Shown: positions 30,215 to 43,870, numbered from the stretch's first letter. The stretch is 60,000 nt of DNA from Owenia fusiformis (GCA_903813345.2 CAIIXF020000003.1:27111248-27171247), one strand, 5' to 3'. Notes: generated by a model from the letters alone, not told the origin. Made by a program: numbers and translations.

Positions 30215-30297
30215 GCTGCAAGTATTTCCCATTGTTGCAAGTACTTCCCATTCTTGCAAGTTTACAAGTACTTCCCATTCTTGCAAGTTTGCGAGTT
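30215..30297 (+). repeat. Short tandem repeat (caagtacttcccattcttg)
   Basis: Three to four units of 17-26 bp sharing gcaagtacttcccattcttg, with one unit extended by a ttta-caag block. Confidence 0.8.
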
Positions 30298-30439
30298 TGT
30301 TTAAAGATAGTTTCTGGTATCCTTATGGTTTCATGTATACCTGTTTTGATTTCAAATAGGTTTTGTACATTCATTTATATGTCTTGTTCATATCAACATT
30401 CACCATTCAAACTGGGTTCGAAAAAAGTTTTAATGCACT

Positions 30440-31670
30440 GAGAATACTATGTTTAACATCCATGCAGGGTTTGGATAAGACTTTAAGGTTTTTATCTGTG
30501 TATTATTTTTAAAGCTAGAAAACAACATTTGTGTAGTTCAAATAAAGGTCATGTCCTTATCAATCAAATATGTGAGAACATGTGTCTGTTAAAAGTTAAA
30601 AATATAATATTTGAAGTATTAAGTGCAATTTAAACACTATTTTTTATGCCGGACAATAGATTTATTTGGTTTAGTGACGTCATTCACTGGCCACTTGGCA
30701 ACTGCATTTCTCATAACTCTTAACATTGAATTATGATATTCTATATTTTTATTTTTATCAATTTGCATTTTATGGTGTTCTAAGAAAATAATTACTTACT
30801 ATTCATTTTTGTGCTGTGTAAAACAGTAAATAACATTTAAAGGATAGAGATATTTTTTGAGGATCTCGCTAAATAACTGGGTATCAGTTGTTTTGAAAAA
30901 CAAAAGGCAAATGATATTTATCAATGATTAGGACTAATATAGGAACAAACAATGCAATAAAGTAATTAATTACAGTTCCAGTAGCTTACTTCCCATCCTA
31001 AAAAAACCTAAAAGATTTGAATTCATAATGATACATATAAATCAACAGACTTGGACGCAGACATTTTTGTGATTATTGAAACTTGAAAGAAATTCCTCAC
31101 GTCATCAGCCGAACAAGTTACAAATTGAAAAAGTGTTCAAAAACCTTTTTAGCGCATTCAAGTTTTGAAGATTATTTATTCACTTTCTACATGAATTTAA
31201 ATAAATAAATTTAAATGTTATTACTTTAAATACATCTATTAGCCCTTTAAATGCTGCATTCGTGTTCTGTAAAAATAACACTTGTAACCCTGAGGCCTTG
31301 AGTCAAATAGAAATTAATGATAAAGCTCTCTTTTAAGAGGCAACAACACCCTATTGTAAAGGGTAAATATTTGCTGAACATAAAAGTTTTTTTATTACAA
31401 AAGTATCTTAGAAAAAGAATTCTGACCCGTTTAGTCTTTTGTTACCGTAATCTTATTTAATGAGGGGGTGAAACAACAAACAGTTAAACAAAATAGCCAA
31501 AACATAAAGTGTATGATTTTTTATTGTTTTTTTTTGTATTGAAGCACCCTATTTGACCATTTCCTTTGAGACATACAATGCATTTACTTCGTCCTTGAGC
31601 AAAAAATAAAATAAACACAATAAAAATGTACCTGCTCAACCTTTCCTTTATAGGAACCAAAGCTTTAGAT
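30440..31670. other. AT-rich region without recognised gene
   Basis: No exon, TIR or tandem repeat recognised. Confidence 0.45.
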
Positions 31671-31677
31671 TGAAATG

Positions 31678-32010
31678 TACAGTGAAACCTGTCACATTGA
31701 ACACATATTGAAGTAAAACACCTTTGTAAGTAGAACACTTTTGTAAGTAGAACACTTTTGTGAGTAAAACACCTTTGTAAGTAGAACACTTTTGTAAGTA
31801 GAACACTTTTGTAAGTAGAACACCTTTGTAAGTGGAACACTTTTGTAAGTAGAACACTTTTGTAAGTAAAACACCTTTGTAAGTAGAACACTTTTCAGAG
31901 TCCCTTGACCCACTGACTTAGTGTTAATCAAACATCTCAGTAGAACACCTCCTAAGTGGAACACTTTTTAGCTGTACAAAGGGTGTTCAACTAACACAAG
32001 TTTTACTGTA
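31678..32010. mobile_element. TACAGTRAAACCTGT-family MITE with amplified internal 17-bp repeat
   Basis: It starts tacagtgaaacctgtcac and ends cacaagttttactgta. Between 31720 and 31890 the unit gtaagtagaacactttt is repeated about ten times with one or two substitutions per copy. Further single blocks (agtagaacacctcc, agtggaacactttt) follow. The minus-strand frames rich in VLLTKVFYLQ are by-products of this array. Confidence 0.9.
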
Positions 32011-32239
32011 GAGTAAGATAAGTTGCTGCACCAGATTACATTTACTTACCTATTGACATGCATCTGATAAATTAGATACAGGTAGCTAGGGAAAGCCTGT
32101 TTGACAAAATCCTTGGTATAAATCCTTCATCAAAGTTTACTCACATTTCAAGCATGTGTAACGCTATCCTTTAAAGTTCCCCATTTATCATATCCTGGGA
32201 TTCAGATGCGTATGCACTTAGCTTGTTTAATGAAGAAAA

Positions 32240-32360
32240 ATCAAACCATTATAAAGGGTACCTATCCCATATATTGATGTTATTCTTTGATTCTTTGTTA
32301 TTCTTTGAAATCAAACCAGAGTAAAGATACCTACCCCATATATTGATGTTATTCTTTGAT
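32240..32360 (+). repeat. 70-bp tandem duplication
   Basis: Two copies of a unit with aatcaaaccaka, taccyacccc and catatattgatgttattctt, starting near 32240 and 32310. The second copy follows a short ttctttgttattctttga slippage. Confidence 0.8.
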
Positions 32361-33354
32361 TATTTTATGAAAATGTAAATATTATGCTGGCAACCATTTA
32401 CAATGTAGTATATCACCATTGACTTTATTTAAATCAATTAATATTTCAAGGTTGGCTTTGTTTGTTTGATATGTTTGATTTTTCACTTAAGTTATTTAAA
32501 CAATGAAATTGGACTCAAGATACATAACTGCTACTTACTCATGTTGCTCCTGTTTCTAGCTGTAAGACTGTAATAAGTCATATAAAGCTTGACCTTCGAA
32601 AGGGATGAAAATATTTACAGAGTGGACAAAAATATGATATTCATTCTGATCGTAATGTACATGTAATAAGGGTAACATTTTTTAGCCCACCTTGTATGAT
32701 TACAAATTGGTGGCATTGTGGATTTCAGAGGTATTGTCCTATCTGGAAAACGAGATTGATTAACTTACTCATAAGACCTGAACATTGATGGACACAGTTT
32801 TTGGACAACCTCCTTTTCCTTAAATTGACATAGTTTTAAGGTTTATCCTTGAAAGTGCACCAACCTGTCCACATCAGCATCCTCATCCCCTTTAAGCTAC
32901 ATCCTTACCAATGCTTAAAATATTCTCCCAATATTGTAAATTTCAAATTATTTCACTATATTAATGAGTGAATTGTCTGATATTTCTGTTTTACATAATT
33001 TAGGGAGTTCAGGTGTGATCCCATGTTTCATTTATTCCTTGGTAATTCATCATTATTTCTCTCTATTTTCATTTGGAATCATGACCCAATGTCATTTCAT
33101 TTATTGGTAAATCAGTGGTAGGAACAGGACCACTTAAAGGTGACCTATTTTGGATGAAAATATTATTTTATCACTTATCTATAAGTTCACCGTTTAACTG
33201 AATGTATAATTTAAGAAAGATGCAGTTCTTATTAGAGGGTCCATGAATGAAATGTAATACTACTTTTTCACTTTATATTAATGCAAGAAAATTAGGCAGC
33301 AGTTGATTAATATAATTATTAGCATGGTGTAACATGGCTCAATGGTACTCTTAG

Positions 33355-33657
33355 TTTGGTGAAATCGAAGATGAAAAGCATTTTATTTTTGATTGTAGTG
33401 CATATAGAAAAAAAAGAAATGAGTTCTTTGAAAAATTGGAAATAGAGAGTCTGACTTTAAGTGACATTTTTAAAAGTAAAAGATACACTAAGATGTTTGG
33501 TCAGTATTTAATTGACATAATGCAGATCAGGAAAGACTTTATTTTTAAACAATAACTAGCTATTTTAAAATGTTCAAATGTGTCTCATAAGCCCAGATAG
33601 GGCTGGTTGTATGATATGATACAAGTGACACTTTAATAAAATAAATAAATAAATAAT
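33355..33657 (+). pseudogene. 5'-truncated LINE: reverse-transcriptase C-terminus, 3' UTR and TAAA tail
   Basis: An open frame from 33355 to a stop at 33553-33555 reads FGEIEDEKHFIFDCSAYRKK at its start. This matches the ExEDExHFLFxCxxY pattern near the C-terminus of many non-LTR retrotransposon polyproteins. About 80 bp of 3' UTR and an (aaat)n tail follow (33635-33657). Upstream, a stop at 33352-33354 ends the frame and no reverse transcriptase core is visible. This is a typical dead 5'-truncated insertion; clade not determined. Confidence 0.75.
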
Positions 33658-33940
33658 AGTTTGAGCAAAAGATAAGTGACATTCTATACAGTTAGAGATA
33701 AGTGATGTTTTATAGTAACCACATCCTGGCATTTCTGATGTTTTTCTGCACCAGAAACATGAACATATTTGTTTTTGCACGCTCTTTACAATAAAATAAC
33801 AGAGTGCAAATTGTAATGTTAATTTTACTTTCTTCCCCTAAAACCTAAAGGCTATAGCAGTTAAGCTTTTCAAATGGTTACATATACTGTACTTAATTCA
33901 GTCATTTTTCTGATTCATCATCATGCTCATTTCACATCAA

Positions 33941-34068
33941 ATACAGAAAAACTTGACTACAGGAGAACCATTGACTACCATGTTAAGGAAACTTTAAATG
34001 TGAACACCCGCTAATCTGAACACTGAACGGGTCGTAGTAGTATTCAGATAAAACAGGTTTTACTGTAT
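33941..34068. mobile_element. Degraded TACAGTRAAACCTGT-family MITE
   Basis: The left end is degraded (atacagaaaaacttgac) and the right end is clear (aaacaggttttactgta). The interior holds atgtgaacacccgc and atctgaacactg. Confidence 0.7.
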
Positions 34069-34269
34069 CTTATTCCCTAGTTATTCCTATTTTTATTCTT
34101 GAGGGAAACTTCAGACTTTTTATTCAATTTCTTGCAATTTTTCTCTTTACATACTTTGCATAATAAAATAATTATTTCTTTTTTTGCATAATAATTATTT
34201 TGAATTTTCCATACCTGTAAATGAACTGATACGACTGTAAGACCTCTAGGCTTCAACATGTATAGTGTA

Positions 34270-35180
34270 GACCATTATTCTCTTTTAGAAATTAAATGGA
34301 CAGAGTTTTGAAAATGATTGATAATACTACTGGTTAGTTTTACATGTATAACAGTCCTAACTATTCTTTGAGTGTCTGAATTAACATATTTTTTTTAATA
34401 TTAAAGGAAAAACTATCTATCATGGCGAATACATTTTTAATCTTTGATATTATTCTAAACAAAGGCCTTATTTTCTATTATAAAATTATTTTTGTCATTA
34501 TTTTGATTTCGTAAGGGTAGAGTTTATGAAAATTATTGTAAGGGCAGTACCTCTTACATCTGCCTAAATATATTTAAAGAATAACATTCTTTGTGCTCTT
34601 TTCAAAGTTTTTAAACAAAAACAAAGATTAATTTTGTTAAAGTGACATTTGCCATTGTGTCTACCAGAACATCTGTCTCTGAATTACACGTTCAGTTCAG
34701 GTCATATTTGATATTAAAGAATCAGAATTGATATTGGAAAATTGAATATTATCTTGGTAGTGCTAAATTGGCACTTCATTTTGATTATACGCTTATTAAT
34801 GTATATTCTGTGTTATGAGATTATAACTAGGAATTCTAGCATGCATACATCTACCTCATTTTTGTGCTAGATTAGCTGACAGTTTTCACAAAAGTCAAAG
34901 TTACTTCAGTGGATCAATTTATCTGAGTGCAATTCCATTTCCACTAATGTGATTTTCCTGTTATGTAAAATAAAAAATCGGTTTCCTATTTATTAGACAA
35001 GAATCAGAAATCATGAAAGCTTTAAACATGTTCGATATTTGAGGATCAAAGGTACTCGAGGATAAATACTGTGTATGTACTTGAAAATCTCTTTTATGTC
35101 TCATAGTCCCTTTAAGTGGAATATTTGATAATTATATACATTTATATAATCTTTAGCACCCTCTCTCTGTCTTCACATGT
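34270..35180. other. AT-rich region without recognised gene
   Basis: No exon or repeat structure recognised. Confidence 0.45.
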
Positions 35181-35228
35181 TTCAAGGCTCACTCTGTTGT
35201 TGTTGAATTAAACGCTGATGCGCTGTTG

Positions 35229-35345
35229 CCCCAATTCATTCCTAACTCAAACTCTGTTACCCCAATTCATTCCTAACTCAAACTCTGTTACCCCAATTCA
35301 TTCCTAACTCAAACTCTGTTACCCCAATTCATTCCTAACTCAAGG
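35229..35345 (+). repeat. 31-bp minisatellite, about four near-identical units
   Basis: The units contain ccccaattcattcctaactc followed by aaactctgtta. The copies are virtually identical. Partial matches (aaggctcactctgt) lie on both sides. Confidence 0.9.
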
Positions 35346-35349
35346 CTCA

Positions 35350-38300
35350 CTCTGTAACTATGGCATTCTGGTTTCAAGCATTTTTTATTTTTTTATTTTA
35401 CTTTTATATGTTGACATTTATTGGCTTTGACATCTAAAATCACAAACAATTTGATCTACTTAATTCTTATATTTATCAACTAAGTAAGCAAATTATGAAT
35501 TAAAATATGAATAATTCAGGTCTTCACCTTTGAATGGTCTCAAGTTCAAGTCCTGCTAGAGTGGGGTGACCTTTCACATTAGCACCCAATAGATTTAATT
35601 TTGTGTTTTCAAATATATACTGTATATCATCTTTGGTGAAATATCCATCTTCAAAGCAAACAGATATCCAAATACAATTTGCAATTATGTCATTCCAACC
35701 TTTGGTTTTGTGAAAATACGTCAGTTTTATTATGATTCCTGATTGTGATAAATATCAAGATCTTAGGATTTAGGAGAAAATAAGACAATATCCAGGATGG
35801 GATAATCTATTCTAGAAATTTCCCCTGTGTCATGGATATTTCTTGCCATTTCTCTCAATACCATGAATGAACATTTGGATTTCTTGGTATTGATGTACAA
35901 TTTAGTGCATTAACTACAGAATTTATATCCCACTTCACTTTATTCCTTGAAAAATCCTCTCTTTTCCATTCTGTTTTCTGTCTTAAAAAATAGCGAAAAT
36001 CCTATTTTTCATAGAGCAAGGGGCAATAATTCAAACCTTCTATTTACATTTAATTACATTTCGAGAATCAATCATCATTTCTCTGCAGTTGAAAAATCCA
36101 GGATAATCTGAGACTTGTTCACAATAATTACCCAAGCTGAAGGTGATTAATATAGGTGATTAATTAAGGTGATTAATTATGGTTCACATATCCATAGAAT
36201 TCTAAGCAGGGAAATGATACATGTGTATGTACTATGTTTCAAGATTAATGTCCACCATTTTTTCATGCTGGGCAATCCTGCATCAAGCCCTTGCAGGTAG
36301 AGGAAAGATACTGCATGACTTCAACTCATGAAACTCAACATGAATTGAAATGAGTTTAATGATCACATTTTCATTTGAAATCCCATGGCTTGCTTTGTTG
36401 ACTTAAAATCCTAGTGAGCTCATTTAGCTATCTGTACTATATTTCTGGAAAATTTCACCTTATTTTATTACTTAACATAAATGAACCTCAGTAAGTAGAA
36501 CACCTCGCAAATGGAACATTATTTTGAGATAACATAAGTGTTCAACTTGTCCTGACAGGGCATAGGCTGAATCCTGCATGAAAGCAGATTCATCACTCGA
36601 ATAGTAAAACATTATTATTTTGGAAATGAGGATATTTCAATCTCTCTGTCTTAATATGAATCTGTGATGTACAGTTGTTTTAATATGATTTTAATCAAAA
36701 GGCAGCAACACTTTGAAAATAAGAGGCTGGAAATAGAGCAAATCTTTGCAAATTCTCCCTTTGCTTATGAAAAACCCATCATCACACAGTTCCCACACTC
36801 AATCACTATGTTCTATGAGGGCAGGTCCAAAGCTTGATGAAGCAAGATGTACGAAGTCCTAGATATCGGGGAACAGGAGGAACTGGATTATTTCTTATGA
36901 TTCAGTAATGGAATTTTATAATCCAATTCCATTTTCAATGTTGTGAAGAATTCTTGACGATCTGAGTCAAGTTTGTAACATTGTAAAAACATCCTAGAAT
37001 AGCTCCTAATTTGGTGCAGAAGGCTGACCACAGCGGCTTAAGTATTCCGCAGTATCTTGTTAACGATGGTATATTTTGGGCAGTTCATTTATCAAAGACT
37101 ATTAGTGGTTTGGACTGAAGAACTGCAGTGAGCTCAAGAGCTTGTACCATTGAACCATTTATAACCAATCTTATCAATCTCGCCAAAAATTATTCCGTTC
37201 CATTTCACTCAATATCACAGACAGAAATAAAAGGAATATTCGGATCTGGCTCAATATGTAGTAAATTGCTGGTAGGGTCATTCAAAAAGTTTTGTGCAGA
37301 AGAGGTTTGATTATGTTTTCATGAAAGATATTGACAAATACATACTTGTTTGAATTCCTCAGTTTTATTATGATATGTTTAGTTCAAATTCCTTGGAATG
37401 GTCCTAAATGAACGATCGTCCTGTTTACAATTCCTGTTAGACTTGAGTCAGAGCAGTCAGTTTTTGAAATGCATATTATAGCAACAAATAATGTAATAAG
37501 CTAAGAATAAATTAAACACACATGTAGTTAACACCTTGAATTATATAGAAATAAAAAAGATCCAGGCATTTCATTCAAGTTTAAGGAAGATTTCCGGAAA
37601 TGATCACAAGCCGGCAGATTTTTAAGAGCAGACGCTTGCCAAATCAGCTCAAAGAACATATAAATTCTGACTAAGTAGACAAGCACATTTCTGATTGAAT
37701 TTACAACCCAGTTTCCAATCTATAACTTATAAAAATCAAGATGTATTAGATAGCGGAGATATTGCAAATGTCAAAATTATTTCATGGTGTTCAGATTTGG
37801 ATCGAGGTGAATATTGATCTGTTGCATAATTACTCTTCTTGAAATGTCACGATGATCCACCCTGAAATAATACACCGTGACGGTAATACTTCAGAATTCA
37901 ATTTATCATAAAAAAGAGTAGAATTAGCAGGAATAAATTTAAACTTATATGATGTTAATATTCAGAATTCCATGAAATACAAGTGAATTAAAAACTTTAA
38001 TTATATTTTCCATAAAAGTGAAGTGAAATAAGAATGAGGTTGATGATATTCTTAAAAGGGACGATGCATTTTATGGTTTCTGTAAATTGCCAGCCAAAAA
38101 AATAAAACCCACAATAAAATATAAATCGAATGTTTTATCAAAGCTTAATCCACATAAACTCACACATTATTTCACAAAAAAGTAACTAAAAATGGAGATT
38201 TTTAAGGGTTATACGACCCATTTGGTAAATTGAATTTATTTCGTTGTCTGGCCAGAAATCAATGAATCTATATAATTAGTGGAAATATCTCAGATTCTGA

Positions 38301-38500
38301 AATATCCTGAATGGCACTTCATCGAATTTCACAACTAATGTTTTATTTTCGGACAAAATTCAATTGATTTAAGATGAGATAACAGACCAAGTGGCAATTG
38401 TGTTTCCATTTTAAGTAAATATTTGTAAATGCCAATTCAAGTGGTTTGTGTCTTATACTATAATAGAATCAGTTCTGTATTAAGCTTGACACTTCATTTT
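35350..38500. other. AT-rich region without recognised gene
   Basis: Contains a partial GAACAC-type block at about 36490-36560 (agtaagtagaacacctcgc, agtgttcaacttg) that may be another MITE relic. No exon recognised. Confidence 0.4.
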
Positions 38501-38514
38501 ACTAATTTAAATCT

Positions 38515-38790
38515 ATACTACACTATACTTATAATGCACTAAACTGCACCTCACTCAATTGAACTACAGTACACTAAAATTATATGTAAAACAAAACTAT
38601 ACTATACTACACTACTACACTACACTACACTATACTAGACTGCACACTATACTTATAATGCACTAAACTGCACCTCACTCAATTGCACTACAGTATACTA
38701 ATTAAATGATATGTAAAACAAAACTATACTATACTACACTTCTACACTACACTACACTACACTATACTAGACTGCACACTACACTACACT
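38515..38790 (+). repeat. Duplicated 126-bp unit with nested ACTAC microsatellite
   Basis: Two copies, starting near 38523 and 38649, share ctatacttataatgcactaa, ctgcacctcactcaattg and tatgtaaaacaaaactatac followed by actac(n). The second copy ends in a longer actac run. Confidence 0.85.
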
Positions 38791-39332
38791 AAATGTGAGA
38801 ACATGTAAACAATAATTGTAAATAACAAGTCACTCAGGTTTCTCATTTGTTAAAGTTTTCCCTTGATGCCTTAATGCAAGAATTCGTGCTGAATGACAAT
38901 ACAGTCTATCTGTACGTCTATCTTTTGTTTCATTGATCTTTAAATTCTCTAACACAACATATACTAATTATGCCTAGCTGATTTATGTAGCATCTTCTTA
39001 CATGCTGTAACACTCCTAATAAAGCCTCAATTTACTGGTTAACATATAGGCTATAAAGATTGGGGTACGTGACTTACTCAAACTGAATGTTCTCATGATT
39101 TACCTGATTTCCTGGTGAACTAGATTCCTTAAAAATTCCAATTTTTCACCTTATGAATTAAAGCAAGGTAACGACCACTTTCTGTAAAGGTCAAGAAAGA
39201 ATTTATCACTCTTTGCCTCCTTAATTATTCTAACCACTCCCATCATCTACTTTGCGTATATCATCTATCTTCGGAATATTTTTTATTAAACCAATGATTG
39301 ATATAGATCTAAATATCATATAATTTATATGC

Positions 39333-39492
39333 AGTACACCTCTCTAGTGAACACCTGTGTTTAGTGAACACCACTTCAAGACACATTTTACATTGACTCC
39401 TCTATGAAATCCCCTCTCTAGTGAACACCTTACCTACATTAAACACTTTTTGTGGCTCCACACTGTTCACTATATATACAGCATTTACTGTA
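39333..39492. mobile_element. Member of the TACAGTRAAACCTGT family, right end clear
   Basis: Blocks tctctagtgaacacc (twice), tttagtgaacacc and attaaacacttt are followed by an end at tttactgta. The left end reads gcagtacacctctct and is degraded. Interior block order matches the copies at 54002 and 57213 in reverse. Confidence 0.75.
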
Positions 39493-40643
39493 TATAAATC
39501 AACAGTGACTGCACTCTTATGCAAAAACTTCATACTCACAAGCCTTAGGAAATCCTCGAATAACTTCACACATTCTCAAAGGCTTTTTTGCTGCTCTTGT
39601 TCCACGGATGTTTTTTGCTCTTATAAACAACCGCAAAATCATCTTCATAGATGTGGTAACTGAGGTTAGTTTGAAGCATGTAGCATTACCTAACCATTTT
39701 TAACTTTAATGTTTTTCCTAGGATGTGACTAGCATGTACACTTTGGCATTTAAATATATCATCATTAAATAAAACTTTGCGAATTATTTAAGGTAGGATA
39801 TGTATGAGAATGTTGTATATGATTAATATATTGCATACATATAAGCACATGTTAGTTGAGTGTACATTTGTCCTTTTAGAGCTGAATTTCTCGATTTCAA
39901 GCTGATCTATCATCTTGTTAAACGAACACCAGAAATCAAGTTAACAGAGAACATTGCTTCAAATTTTTGACTCAAAGTGATTATGCAACTGAAATATTTT
40001 TAAGTTCTGTTTTTTTAGCAAGAAACAAGCTCCAGGTAGACACCTATGTAAACATCAAAGTCATTAAAGTGTTAGATGATTCTAAAATTGCATTACAGAA
40101 CAAACAGTTACATAACCAACAAGTGTTTCAACATTTTAGACCTGTCTTTTAGAACACAAACCTTGATGAATGAAAAAGAAGAAAATTAATGAACCGTACA
40201 CATGAAATTTTTTTTCTTTTGAAGTCATTGCATTAGTTGAGATACTTTGTCTTTCTTGAGCTAAAACAATCGTAATGCATTCAAGTTTCATCACGTCTTA
40301 CTTCTCACAAGTTATCCTTCGGGACTACTTTTTTCCTATTTATGGACTCCCTCTGGTACAATATATTGCATCGTGAAAATGTCTTAAAAGTATTTGTTTC
40401 TCCTACAGTATTGCAATATATACTGCTCTATCTGTTTTAAAAACTTCTAGACAATCTTGATGGAGACCGAACTTCTTTAATTTACCAATAGTGTTTTTAT
40501 ACCCATAATGCATTGCGATTAATAGCAGACGGATGAGTTCTGAGTATGGTTTACATCAACAAGAGATAGCATCCCTTTTCAATTATCACTTTTAATTGTT
40601 GATAATCTCTTTCCAATAATGACGTTACACAGTAAAACCACTA

Positions 40644-41599
40644 TCACGCCCGGTGATTGTGGAAAAGTTTACTATTGAATTGCTAAATGGATAGGCGCAC
40701 GGTTTGGTAGAATATGTTAGGTTTTCTGGGATTTTTTCTGAAACGATACACATCTAAGGTATGAGATCTATTAAAAAAGGCGCAAGGCCATCAACAGGCA
40801 CAAATCAACGTTTTTGCTATAAATCAAGCAACAATGGACTACACGACCTGTAATAAATACTTGTAAGTGATGTTATCATAACTAAATTAATGTCATTGCT
40901 GAATTTATAAAATAAGTTTCCATACGTAAAATAAAAAATAATCGAAAATAATTAAAATGGGACGGAGGGGGGGAGGGGACGGAGGGGGGAGTAATAATTC
41001 TATAAAGTGAAACAACTTCACACGAATTCTTGTATTTGAAAAATGAACTCATTAACTTAGTAAGAAACTGGATGATATACCGCTGGAGACTGAAAAATGG
41101 GGACATTTGGAGTAAAAGGACTTAAAGTCGCGAAACATCTCTAATCATGTCTTATATACATATTGCTCCCCCCCTCCGTCCCCTCCGTCCCCTCCCCCCC
41201 TCCGTCCCAAATTCATTATTTTCGATTATTTTTTATTTCACGTATGGAAACTTATTTTATAAATTCAGCCATGACATTAATTTAGTTATGATAACATCAC
41301 TTACAAGTATTTATTACAGGTCGTCCAGACCATTGTTGCTTGATTTATAGCAAAAACGTTGATTTGTGCCTGTTGATGGCCTTGCGCCTTTTTTAATAGA
41401 TCTCATACCTTAGATGCGTATCGTTTCAGAAAAAATCCCAGAAAACCTAACATATTCTACCATACCATGCGCCTATCCATTTAGCAATTCAATAGTAAAC
41501 CTTTTCTTGAAAAAATAAATCTTCCAGATTTGTTGAATTTCCTAGCAGAAATTGCCTGCTCCCCCCCCTCCGTCCCATATTCACGATCACCGGGCGTGA
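40644..41599. mobile_element. 956-bp hairpin element with arms of about 340 bp and 3-bp target duplication
   Basis: It begins tcacgcccggtgattgtg and ends with the complement cacgatcaccgggcgtga. cta flanks both sides (40641-40643 and 41600-41602). The arms pair over almost the whole element (for example ggcgcaaggccatcaacagg against cctgttgatggccttgcgcc), with a spacer of about 160 bp. The right arm has a short extra stretch near 41510-41570. Both arms end internally in ggacggaggggggag tracts. No coding capacity; ORFs at 40882-41106 and 41147-41350 are mirror images of each other. Confidence 0.9.
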
Positions 41600-41609
41600 C
41601 TATAAACCA

Positions 41610-43870
41610 TACAAAAACATTATTAATGGTGATCAGGCTCTCCATATTGAATATATTTGGCTGAAATAAATATTGCTGAAAAGGGATGCATCATCATTCC
41701 CCATCATCACTCATTGACATCTTTATTCACAAATAGTTAACATTAACATTATCTTCATTTCTCCCATTTCTGCTAATTTATAGGCTGATAAACCAACTGT
41801 TGCTGATACTAGAACAATTCCCTTTCTAAGATGTGGTCTTTGAGTATATCCCTGATAGTAGGCAGGATATTTTCAGTAACATGAATCATTGGTAGTATCT
41901 ACTGTATCTCATACAGAATGTACCCAAAATGCTATGGTGCTTCATTTTAATTGCCTTAATAGGAATGGACCTGTGATCCATTGTAGGTTCAAAAGCTTTA
42001 TTCAAGAAAGATGAAGAGAGACTCTGATGAATTGGAATGCTTGGGACTCATCAGAGGGAAGCTCATAAAATTATTTTGAACTATTTTATTAACCTTTATT
42101 ATCTTATGAATGTTAAATATTTTTATCATTATACAGCATCAAATTATAATTTCATGATAAATGGCAGTTTTGAGAAAACCGATGCCAATTTTCACCAAAA
42201 TCCCTTTAACTTTGGTAATATCTGTTCAATTTACCAAAATTAGTTTTTTAAATGTTTATAATAGGTTTTGCTTTACTAAATGTACTAATTTGAACCTCAT
42301 ATAATGAATACATATTGTATATTAATCTCACTTATGCCAAAATCTGAAAAATGCTCTGCTAGTCATAAGGTTAAAATGAGATTCTGAGATAAAGCATATC
42401 CTTCGACAAAAAGCATTTTGATTTTAGAAGTCTTTGAAGCATATCATTTCCAGCTGCCTAACTTATTTTCTAAAAAGCCCAAAAGTCAATAACATATCTG
42501 GGGAACATATATTTTTATGTTTGGCGTTCATTTTTTATCTCATATAAATGTAAGTTTTGGAGAATTCAGACATATCTTAAGCTTAAAGCTAGATTAATTG
42601 CCATATGTGATAGGGTATCATAGATTTTTAGATACTGTATTTAGAAAGCTAGGTAACATATCAGTATGAATCAGAAATATTTTTCACAAGGTTTTCCCAT
42701 CTTCTGTTACAGAGTTTGCACTCAGTTTGAATTATATAAATGGAATACATACATAATATTAAACACTAAAGCGTAAGAGTTACATATTTCCTGGTTTGTG
42801 ATATTTAAAAAGAAATGTTAACTTACCAGATAATCCATTCTTAATAACATTTGATATGTCAAATCCAAAAGGTGCGTGTGCACTATGTTGGTTTAATTGT
42901 CCTTTAACAGTATCAAATGGGCAAATCTGCCTCTCTAGACTTGTTTATATTAGGTTTTACTGGCATGAACTGTTGATGGAGTGATCGCATTCAGGTCTGG
43001 GGTAAAATATGTTATTGAAGGCCAACTATCAGTATTTGTTCATTTTGTATTATTGATTTGTGGCTTATAAGTTGTTGAAGGCAAATACGTTAATGTAGAG
43101 GTCTTGTATATACAGGGCATAAACAAATATACCCCTAGGTCTGAATTTGCAAATCTTAACTGTTATGTTGTAAATATACCAAAAAATTAGAAAAACAATG
43201 TGAAATTTTTGTTTTGAAGTTGGAGTGGTCTTCATGTTGTCATGGGTTACAGCTAGATGATTCCCATGAAAATTGCCCCAATATGCTTTTTATGTACTAG
43301 TATGTAATATCAATGTACTTCTTTAGCTCAATGAGAAAAATATTGCTTTTCAAAAATGTTATGTTATTTTTGAATAGATTCGGTCTCTGCCTATTTCTTT
43401 AGCATATAACTTCTTGTAGAAAGGGGCAATGAAATGGCATGCTCTTTTCTTCCTCAAGTACAATGCAAGCAATTTCCAAATTTGCACCTCTTGAATGGTA
43501 GTTTAGTTTGGATTGGGTTATGTATTTACAGTTTTGTTGTTATTCCATAAACTAATACCAATCGTGACATCCTTAGCTATTGTCTACTCTGTTTGGAATA
43601 TTCAGACTTATGTTTTCCTAAATATTGGCAGTAGCTATCCGTGTCAAAAGAAACTTTCCTTGAGAAAACACATATTTCATAACACCCATGTCATATTTCA
43701 AAATGCAATAGAAAATAATGTAATTTGTGAAGTATTATATAACTTTAATTTAAAGTTGAACTTTGATCGCCAAACCAAATGTGGAGTCTTCCAAACCACC
43801 ATATACAGAATACACAAAATTTATATTCAAATGACACATTTGTATATACATATTCTATTAGATTTTTAAA
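41610..43870. other. AT-rich region without recognised gene
   Basis: No exon or clear repeat. A 118-codon plus-strand frame at 43513-43869 has no recognised domain and a composition typical of the flanks, so it is not called. Confidence 0.4.

Noticed and set aside
31484-31964. Three overlapping minus-strand frames rich in VLLTKVFYLQKC repeats
   Set aside because: The 17-bp DNA repeat is not a multiple of three, so all frames show the same pseudo-protein pattern. It is an artefact of the minisatellite.
35229-35345. Regular direct repeats that could suggest a CRISPR array
   Set aside because: The repeats are directly adjacent without unique spacers, and the window is eukaryotic.
35525-35570. 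agttcaagtcc resembling a tRNA B box
   Set aside because: No A box at the proper distance and no cloverleaf could be folded by eye; at most a SINE scrap.
40882-41350. Frames of 74 and 67 codons on opposite strands with similar peptides
   Set aside because: They are the two arms of the hairpin element translated in mirror orientation.
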